Source: Perognathus longimembris pacificus (lineage: Eukaryota; Chordata; Mammalia; Rodentia; Heteromyidae). From it: DNA of 64,000 bases. A program made the translations under genes and the position numbers. Location: contig NC_063161.1 of the NCBI RefSeq assembly GCF_023159225.1, positions 78,468,267 to 78,532,266 on the forward strand, written 5' to 3'. The notes under the pieces are model-generated. The model saw nothing but the letters and a program-made list of their open reading frames with translations, did not search any database and had not been told where the DNA came from. Below, piece by piece: positions 57,359-64,000 of this stretch. Each line of letters begins with the position of its first letter. Position 1 is the first letter of the stretch.

Positions 57359-57539
57359 CAGGAATGTTCTTGAGCAGAGAAAACTTCTCACACTGTCCCT
57401 GGTGTGCAGGTGGGTGCCTAGCACCCCTGTAGGAACACAGACACGAGTCCCCAAATGGCTGTGACACCCAGGGGGTTTGCACCTGGGGGTGAAGCCCCTT
57501 GGGCTGAGGATGCCATTTCTTTTCTTTCTAAATTTAATT

Positions 57540-57782
57540 TCATGTCTTTGTTTTGTGCCAATCTTGGGACTTGAACTCAGCCTGGGTGCTGTTTCTGAGC
57601 TTTTGTGTTTGTGGCTGGTACTCTACCATTTGAGCCACAACTCCACTTCCAGCTTTTTGTGGTTCTTTGGAAATCAGAGTCTCTTAGACTTTCCTGCCTG
57701 GGCTGGCTTTGAACAGTGATCCTCAGATCTCAGTCTCCTGAGTAGCTAGGATGACAGGCTGGAGCCACCAGTGCCCAGCTGG
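57540..57782 (-). repeat. 7SL-headed Geo SINE
   Basis: Reverse Geo tail (TTGGGACTTGAACTCAGCCT) and reverse head (GAGTAGCTAGGATGACAGGC). Confidence 0.85.
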
Positions 57783-57799
57783 GGTCATGATTTATTAGG

Positions 57800-58008
57800 A
57801 TTTTTTCTTTCTTTTTTTGCCAGTCCTGGGGCTTGGACTCAGGGCCTGAGCACTGTCCCTGGCTTCTTTTTGCTCAAGGCTAGCACTCTACCACTTGAGC
57901 CACAGGGTGGCTTTGGGCTTTTTCTGTTTATGTGGTGCTGAGGAATTGAACCCAGGGCTTTGTGCATGCAAGGCAAGGACTCTTGCCACTAGGCCACCTT
58001 CCCAGCCC
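57800..58008 (-). repeat. IDL-Geo SINE
   Basis: Between TGATTTATTAGG duplications (57788-57799, 58009-58020). Confidence 0.94.
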
Positions 58009-58141
58009 TGATTTATTAGGTTTCTAAATTTTACAAGCAGAGACTGGGTGGCTCAGGGTCCCGCTCCAGCCCCTATCCACCATCCCCCGTTTCATACCCA
58101 GCACAGTAGCTGTCCTCCACAGGCAATAAGTGACAATCCAG

Positions 58142-58362
58142 GGCTGGGAATATGGCCTAGTGGCAAGAGTGCTTGCCTCGTATACATGAAGCCCTGGGTT
58201 CAATTCCTCAGCACCACATATATAGAAAATGGCCGAAGTGGTGCTGTGGCTCAAGTGGCAGAGTGCTAGCCTTGAGCAAAAAGGAGCCAGGGACAGTGCT
58301 TAGGCCCTGAGTTCATGGCCCAAGACTGGCAAAAAAAAAATAAAAAATAAATAAAATAAATA
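58142..58362 (+). repeat. IDL-Geo SINE
   Basis: Between AATAAGTGACAATCCAG duplications (58125-58141, 58363-58379), with an (AAAT)n tail. Confidence 0.95.
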
Positions 58363-58723
58363 AATAAGTGACAATCCAGCGCTCAACTCCGGCCGTCTCT
58401 GGGCCTTGTCTGGCACACTGCACTGGGCCCTGAGGGTACCAGACACGGAGCCGGTCAGGTCATGGGGACCAGATGGGCCCGGAGGAGGCCAGGAGGGTGG
58501 GCAGGGGCTGTTTCTCTGCAATTAGACTCCATCCCTGGCCCCCTCATCCCTCCCATCTGGTCCCTGGTAGAAGTAATAAAATCCCTAGTTTCTGGGCTGC
58601 TTGTTACACAGCAGATGTTGAGGTTGAGTTATAGAAGCCAGAGGTGCATAGCTGTGTGGCTGGGTGAGGTCAGGACAAAGAGAGCCAGAGGATCCATCAC
58701 ATCATTTCAGGATATGCAAAAGG

Positions 58724-58870
58724 ATCAAGCCAGGCATGGTAGCACTCACCAGTCATCCCAACTGGGGATCAGGAAGCATAAAGGGGGAGGAACACGGTCT
58801 GCCCCAGGCATAAATTCAAGGCCCTATCTGAAATTTAATGATAGTGAAAAGGGCTGGAGGTGTGGCAGCC
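58724..58870 (+). repeat. 7SL-like SINE, diverged
   Basis: AAGCCAGGCATGGTAGCACT head and a short ID-like end; adjoins the L1 fragment. Confidence 0.5.
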
Positions 58871-58873
58871 CTG

Positions 58874-59400
58874 CTGACAATGGATGAAGAAAAGGTGGTC
58901 TACCTATGTAACGGAGTACTGTTCAGCCATGAAGAAGGAACTGATATCCTTTGAGGAACAGAAGATCATCATGGGGGCTGGGGATATGGCCTAGTGGCAA
59001 GAGTGCCTGCCTCATATACATGAGGCCCTGGGTTCGATTCCCCAGCACCACATATACAGAAAACGGCCAGAAGTGGTGCTGTGGCTCAAGCAGCAGAGTG
59101 CTAGCCTTGAGCAAAAAGAAGCCAGGGACAGTGCTCAGGCCCTGAGTCCAAGCCCCAGGACTGGCCCAAAAGAAAAAAAAGAAGATCATCATGTAAAATG
59201 AAAGAATCGGTCCAACGACCATCACCTTTTCCTTGTAGAAGTTACAAGAAAAGAAAACCAACAAACTCTTGAAAGGAAAAGGGGAGTGAAGTGGGGGCAG
59301 AGAAAGAAGCTGGGGAAGGAGGGCCAAGAACTCGATTAAGTCTGGAAATGTCATGAGGGACTCTGCCCGAATAATTTACGCTAGCAAAAATAACTGTTCA
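58874..59400 (+). mobile_element. LINE-1 3' fragment, interrupted by IDL-Geo
   Basis: GACAATGGATGAAGAAAAGG and TTCAGCCATGAAGAAGGAAC are typical of the distal L1 ORF2/3' region in sense. The fragment continues after the nested SINE at 58974-59179. It is inactive. Confidence 0.75.
58974..59179 (+). repeat. IDL-Geo SINE nested in L1
   Basis: Between perfect 14-base duplications AGAAGATCATCATG (58960-58973, 59180-59193). Confidence 0.96.
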
Positions 59401-59409
59401 TCTAAAAAG

Positions 59410-59725
59410 CGAAACTGAGCAGGGTGCCAGTGGCTCATGCCTATTATATTAGCTACTCAGGAGACTGAGATCTGGGGATAGAGGTTCAAAGCCAGCCTGA
59501 GCAGGAAAGTCCATAAGACTCTTGTCTCCAATGAACCACCGGAAAACTGGAAATAGAGCTGTGGCTCAAAGTGGTAGAGCGCTAGCCTTAAGTGAAAGAG
59601 CTCAGGGACAGTGCCCAGGCCCCTGAGTTCAAGCCCCAGTTCTCTCCCTGCCCACCCCGAAATCCAAGCAAGAGGGCAAATCCCCGAGTTCAAGCCCCAG
59701 TGCCAGCAGCACCAAAACAAACAAG
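59410..59725 (+). repeat. 7SL-headed Geo SINE with partial tail duplication
   Basis: Full copy to 59640. GAGTTCAAGCCCCAGT occurs again at about 59688, so the tail end is duplicated. Confidence 0.8.
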
Positions 59726-60247
59726 CAATACATAAACAACAAAATGGGATCTGCAGCTAGGACACTGGGACAAGGGATGGAAGCGAGCCCCATCACCCAC
59801 CCTTTTCCGATGGGCCATGCCCTTTGCCAGCTCTGTCCCTCCTAGAAGAGGCCAGGTGGGTGGCAGGGTGATGCTGGCACAGCGCGGTAGACATAAGGGA
59901 GGGCCGGGCCTCTAGAGCAGAGGGTCCCCAAATGGCCCTGTGAGAGGTGGCAGGCATGCTCACTACGCTCCGCCTTCCCCTCCCCCTCCCCCTAGCAGCC
60001 CCTGGGCTGGCAGGAGATGGCAGCTGCTTCCTGGCATCAGGCAGTTAGACCACAGCAGCCCCAGGTGCACCCAGCCCCTCTCCCCTCGCCTCTGGACCCT
60101 GGAAGGTTCTGGGGGCCCCCTGGGACTGCCTTTCTTGGGCACAGCCTCAGTGGGACCATAGGAGCCCTAGACCAGGGCCTGAGGGGAGAGAGTGGTGTTT
60201 GGCCATGCTGGCAGCCCTGGAAGGGGGTCCTGGATGGTGGGCAGCGT
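59726..60247. other. No gene seen
   Basis: Unique GC-rich sequence with no recognisable exon. Confidence 0.4.
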
Positions 60248-60557
60248 GGTTGAACTCAGGGCCTCCTGTTTACTAGGCAGGCGCTCTACTGCTGAGCCAT
60301 GCCTCCAGCCCCGGCTTCATTTTTGCCAGTCCTACGGCTTGAAATCTGGGTTTGGGTGCTGTTCCTGAGCTCCTTTTGCTTAAGGCTAGTGCTCTACCAC
60401 TTGAGCCACAGCACCACTTCTGGCTTTATATTTTCTGTGATTAATTGGAGATAAGTCTCATGGACTTCCCTGCCCAGGATAGTTTTGAACTGCGATCCTC
60501 ATATCTCAACCTCCTGATAGCTGGGATTACAGGAGTGAGCCACTGTGCCAGGCCTCA
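60248..60557 (-). repeat. ID-like fragment and 7SL-headed Geo SINE
   Basis: Reverse tRNA-like piece (60248-60313) then a reverse Geo SINE (60315-60557). Confidence 0.8.
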
Positions 60558-60645
60558 GCCCTGTTCTTTTTTGCTGGTTATTTTGAGACAATCTCAGTTT
60601 CTACCTAGGCACATGTCAGGTCCAGCTCTCGGATGCAATGTATGT

Positions 60646-60646
<1 letters not shown>

Positions 60647-60688
<42 letters not shown>

Positions 60689-60888
60689 GTTCTGGGGTTT
60701 GTCTTAGGGCTTGGGTGCCCTCTCTTAGGTTTTTCACTCAAGGCTGGAGCTCTCTAATTGAACCCCAGCTCCACTTTCAGATTATTCTGGTGGTGACTGA
60801 AGATAAGAGTCTCCTGGATTTGGTTCTCAAGGCTAGCTTTGCACTGCAATCTGCAGATCTCAGCCTCTTAAGTAGCTAGAATTCCAGG
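60647..60888 (-). repeat. 7SL-headed Geo SINE with (GT)n at its 3' end
   Basis: (GT)n at 60647-60685 abuts CTGGTTCTGGGGTTTG; the rest is a diverged reverse Geo SINE. Confidence 0.75.
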
Positions 60889-61650
60889 GGAGGGCCCTAG
60901 CCCGAGGTGCAGACCCCCTGAGGGGATGGCAGTAGTGAGCCTGGGTGATGCAGGTGGGGGGGGAAGGGGGTGTGTATGTGTGGGGAGAGTGCAGAGGCGG
61001 CAGGTGAGGGATGGGGTGGGAGGTTCATTCAAGACAGGCTGGGAGCAGCCTGTCAGGACATCCTTTCCTGCCTGAGTTCGGTTCCTCTAAGAGTTCAGAA
61101 ACAAGGGCAGAGGGCAGCCAGCTGCTCAGCTCCATTGGGAGTCGCAGAACGCTCACCCCCCGCATGTGTGCAGGAGCGCAGGCCTTGGGGTCACTCACGA
61201 GGAGCTCCAGGTTGGTCCCCACAACAGTGACCACAACAGATTCTAACAGGGCAGCCTGGTAGCTGCGCACACCACCTGCTAGGTCACATTTCACTGCCAC
61301 AGGTGCCACATCTACATGCCCAGGCCACAGGGGATGCCTTCTGTTTGGCACCAAGGACCATGGCGATGGCAGAACTCGAATCTGGAGCCTGACTGCAGAT
61401 AGAATGGGAAGATGTGTGGTTGAACGAGAAAAGTCTGGTGAGGATCGGTGAGGACTGGGGGCTACCTGCAGGGCAAAGAGACCCCTGACGTCGCTGGGGC
61501 ATAAGCCCTGTGTTTGCAGCATGCCAAGAGGGGTTCTGGAGAGAAGGAAGCGACTGCCCCAGGAAAGAAGCCCCAGATGGGGCAAAGGCAGAGACAGTGG
61601 AATCTTTTTACTTTCTTACTCCTGTTGATGCTTTGTCTATTAAAGTAGAT
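60889..61650. other. No gene seen
   Basis: Unique sequence. Open frames up to 186 codons on the minus strand have no recognised similarity or splice support. Confidence 0.4.
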
Positions 61651-61654
61651 ACAC

Positions 61655-61955
61655 AAGGACTGGGATGTGGCTCAGCGGCAAGGTGCTCACCTAGCAAGTA
61701 CATCTTGGGTTGGATCCCTAGCACCAAAAAAGGAAAGACAAAGGATTAGGGGTGTGGCTTAGCGGTAGAGTGCTTGCCTAGCATGCATGAAGCCCTGGGT
61801 TCCATTCCTCAGCACCACATACACAGAAAAGGCCAGAAGTGGCACTGTGGCTCAAGTGGTAGAGTTCTAGCCTTGTGCAAAAAGCAGCCAGGGACAGGGA
61901 TTAGGCCCTGAGTTCAAGCCCCAGGACTAGCACAAGAAGAATAAAAAAGAAAAGA
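61655..61955 (+). repeat. ID-like SINE and IDL-Geo SINE (older subtype)
   Basis: tRNA-like GGACTGGGATGTGGCTCAGC (61655-61730) followed by IDL-Geo (61740-61955) with the TAGCATGCATG head. Confidence 0.85.
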
Positions 61956-61976
61956 AAAATACAGTTAAATAAAATA

Positions 61977-62465
61977 GCCAGGCACCAGTGACTCACACCT
62001 GTAATCCCAGCTACTCAAGAAGCTGAGATCTCGGGCTGGGAATATGGCCTAGTGGCAAGAGTGCCTGCCTCATATACATGAAGCCCTGGGTTCAATTCCC
62101 CAGCACCACATATACAGAAAATGGCCAGAAGTGGCGCTGTGACTCAAGTGGCAGAGTGCTAGCCTTGAGCAAAAAGAAGCCAGGGACAGTGCTCAGGCCC
62201 TGAGTCCAAGCCCCAGGATTGGCAAAAAAAAAAAAAAAAAAAAAGAAGCTGAGATCTGAGGATCGTGGTTTGAAGTCAGACTGGACAAAAAAATTCCTGT
62301 GAGACTTATCTCCAGTTAGCCGCTCAAAAACTTGAAGTGGGGCTGTGGCTCAATGGGTAGAGGGCTAGCCTTGAGCACAAAGAGGCTCAGTGACAGTGCC
62401 CAGGTCCTGAGTTCAAGCCTCACAGCTGATAGATAAATAAATAAATAAATAAACAAACAAACAAA
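61977..62465 (+). repeat. 7SL-headed Geo SINE split by IDL-Geo
   Basis: Host 61977-62031 and 62243-62430 plus (AAAT)n/(AAAC)n tail. Nested copy at 62032-62242. Confidence 0.9.
62032..62242 (+). repeat. IDL-Geo SINE nested in a 7SL-headed Geo SINE
   Basis: Between AAGAAGCTGAGATCT duplications (62017-62031, 62243-62257), with a long poly(A). Confidence 0.95.
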
Positions 62466-62488
62466 TAAAATAGATAACCACATAGAGA

Positions 62489-62490
<2 letters not shown>

Positions 62491-62532
<42 letters not shown>
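62491..62532. repeat. (GT)n microsatellite
   Basis: Twenty-one GT units, not at a SINE 3' end. Confidence 0.95.
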
Positions 62533-62534
<2 letters not shown>

Positions 62535-62870
62535 TCAGGCAACTGTGGCTTACTCCTAGGCTGAGAACTGGAGGATCTCAATTCTAAACTTGCCCAGAAA
62601 GAATAATCTGGTAGACGCCATTGCTGAAATAATCAGCAACAAAAGCAAGGCTAGAGAAATGGCTTAAGTGGCAGAATGCCAGCCCGGCAACCAAGCAAGT
62701 TCAGTGAGCACATGCCTTTCAAATTCTGGAACTGGCAAAAATAAATAAATAAATGGTGGTAGGGTGGGGAGCAACCCAAGTCCCTCACTAGCCTAGGCTA
62801 CAAAGTGAGTTCCAGGGGATCATGGTCTATTCATTAAGATCCTGTCTCAAATAAAATAGACAAAACAAGG
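62535..62870 (+). repeat. Diverged 7SL-headed Geo SINE and B1-like remnant
   Basis: GAACTGGCAAAAATAAATAAATAAATGG marks the 3' end of the first; a B1-like end (GATCCTGTCTCAAATAAAAT) follows. Confidence 0.6.
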
Positions 62871-63189
62871 TCCTATGCAAAGTAATCAAATACCTTTTCT
62901 TGCCCTGCCCAGGATTTGGACCCCAACACTGACGCCCTAGAAAAGATCTGCCCTTTCCTTCTCGTCCCAGCAGCGGGGCTCCCGGACTAGGCTCCTGGCA
63001 ACAGGTGCACAGCCCTGTGGGTCCTGGGGCTGAGGCCCAGCTGGGCCGCAAGCACAGGGCTGGTGGCAGAGCCAGGTCCCTGCCCTGGTCTTGTCTAAAC
63101 CAGCTGCTCGAACCAGGTGTCCATTGCCGGCCAGGCTGTCTAGTGGAGCTAGCACCTGCCACTGATGAGCAGTGGGACAGTAGGCAGGG

Positions 63190-63715
63190 CTCTGCCGTCC
63201 TTGTCACCCTTCCCGGATGCTCCCCGGGCAGTCACTTCGGTCCCAGCCGGGCTGAGCTCAGAGGCGGGGATGCAGGATGCAGTGGCGTCCACCGGGCCTC
63301 CGATCGACAGAGGGCGCTGCAGGCACTGCGCGGCACCGCTCCTCCCTCTTTGCCTTTCTTTCCCCGCCTCGCGCCTCGATGTTTTACTTCCGGTTATGAC
63401 GGAAGTCATTTCTACAGGGAAAGGGGAGCCTAGCTTCCGCTTCCGGGACAGCTGTGGCGGCGGGGCTGTGGGAAGAGAGAGGAGAGAGAGAGAAGAGAGA
63501 GTGAGAGAGCTGGGCGGGCTGTGAGTGGCTGGGCCGGGGCACTGGATGTCTGTCTGGCCCCGGCTCGCTGCGTGACCCCGAGTCCGCACCCTCCGAGCTC
63601 CGCTCTGCGCGCCTGGCTCCTACCGAGGTGTGAACGAATGAATGAATGAGCGAGGGAGCGCTTTTCTGTCACTTCTTCCTCGGCGACGCGGCGGAGAGCG
63701 AGGGCCGTGGGCAAC
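63190..63715 (+). promoter_or_regulatory. INTS1: INTS1 CpG-island promoter and 5' UTR
   Basis: CpG density rises sharply at about 63190. Three ETS-type sites are visible: ACTTCCGG (63386-63393), CGGAAGTC facing it (63400-63407) and CTTCCGGG (63440-63447). The opposed pair flanks TTATGAC. A purine-rich GAGAGA tract follows at 63474-63512. No TATA box is seen, as expected for a housekeeping gene. Transcription probably starts between 63400 and 63550. Confidence 0.75.
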
Positions 63716-63719
63716 ATGA
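63642..63719 (+). other. Upstream ORF overlapping the INTS1 start (ATGA junction)
   Basis: In the INTS1 leader a TGAATGAATGAATGAG repeat creates ATGs at 63638, 63642 and 63646, one in each frame. The first stops after three codons. The second encodes 25 residues and stops in the TGA that overlaps the INTS1 ATG by three bases. The third runs on past the INTS1 start in another frame. The effect depends on the start site lying upstream of 63638. Confidence 0.5.
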
Positions 63720-63773
63720 ACCGGGCCAAGCCCACCACCGTGCGGAGGCCCAGCGCCGTGGCCAAGCCTTCGG
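63716..63773 (+). CDS. INTS1: INTS1, Integrator complex subunit 1, first coding exon (partial)
   Basis: The ATG at 63716 (A at -3) opens MNRAKPTTVRRPSAVAKPS, nearly identical to the N-terminus I recall for human INTS1. The exon ends at 63773 with one base of the next codon, and the donor is GTGCGT. The rest of this gene, a protein of about 2,190 residues in human, lies beyond the right edge. INTS1 is the scaffold subunit of the nuclear Integrator complex, which cleaves nascent snRNA and paused mRNA transcripts. Position after MAFK and plus orientation both fit the conserved mammalian order. Confidence 0.94.
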
Positions 63774-64000
63774 GTGCGTTTCTAACGCGGCGCCGGGGAG
63801 CGGTGGGGAGGGAGACAGACCTCCTGCAGGACAGGGGTCACCTGGGCCCTGGACACCGGGACCGAGACCTGCAGGACAAGGGGTAGGGATGGGAGGGGCG
63901 GGGGTCACTCCTCTCAGCCGATCATCCGGGAGGCTGCACGGTGTCAGGGCTAAGTGGTCTAGACTCCAGTCCTGGGGTGGCTTGCTGTGTGATATTGGTA

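Noticed and set aside
52968..59354. Repeated similar peptides such as GLGIWPSGKSACL or PLEPQCHFWPFSVYVV
   Set aside because: They are the same SINE read in forward or reverse in many places, not a gene family.

Overview
This is a vertebrate nuclear window from a mammal, and almost certainly a rodent of the superfamily Geomyoidea (kangaroo rats, pocket mice, pocket gophers). The host call rests on the repeats. There are about 22 copies of a roughly 200-bp SINE with an ID-like (tRNA-Ala-derived) left half and a right half that matches the published description of IDL-Geo, a family reported as restricted to Geomyoidea. About 40 further copies join a 7SL/B1-like head to the same right half. The genus is inferred and was not checked by alignment.

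Four protein-coding genes are supported, all spliced. Their order and relative orientation match the human 7p22.3 block read in reverse: PSMG3 (+), TMEM184A (+), MAFK (-), INTS1 (+). PSMG3 (17179-17956) encodes a 122-residue proteasome assembly chaperone in two coding exons. TMEM184A (25185-34000) encodes a 423-residue seven-helix membrane protein in eight coding exons that join in frame. MAFK (coding 39377-41071, minus strand) encodes a 156-residue small Maf bZIP factor. Its noncoding first exon probably lies in the CpG island near 49.5 kb, and its 3' UTR ends near 37.08 kb. INTS1 enters at the right edge with only its first coding exon (63716-63773).

Layout: 1-16.4 kb is gene-poor and holds an LTR-like octamer/CCAAT/TATA segment, GC-box repeats, a CpG island with no visible gene, a GGAT minisatellite and a 5'-truncated antisense L1. 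16.5-18.3 kb is PSMG3. 18.3-25.2 kb is intergenic and TMEM184A-upstream DNA. 25.2-34.5 kb is TMEM184A, with a large SINE-rich first intron. 34.5-37.1 kb separates the converging 3' ends of TMEM184A and MAFK. 37.1-49.7 kb is MAFK, whose 8.4-kb first intron holds the best regulatory candidates. 50-63.2 kb is SINE-dense intergenic DNA, and 63.2-64 kb is the INTS1 CpG-island promoter.

The genes are housekeeping or regulatory (proteasome assembly, snRNA 3'-end processing, stress and haem transcription, membrane trafficking) and do not form a pathway. No new enzyme system or defence locus is present. The observations most worth following are an inverted pair of RFX X-box-like motifs in MAFK intron 1, an antioxidant-response (CNC-sMaf) motif beside MAFK exon 1, three upstream AUGs in three frames just before INTS1, microsatellites growing out of SINE 3' ends, and several nested retroposons with clear target-site duplications.
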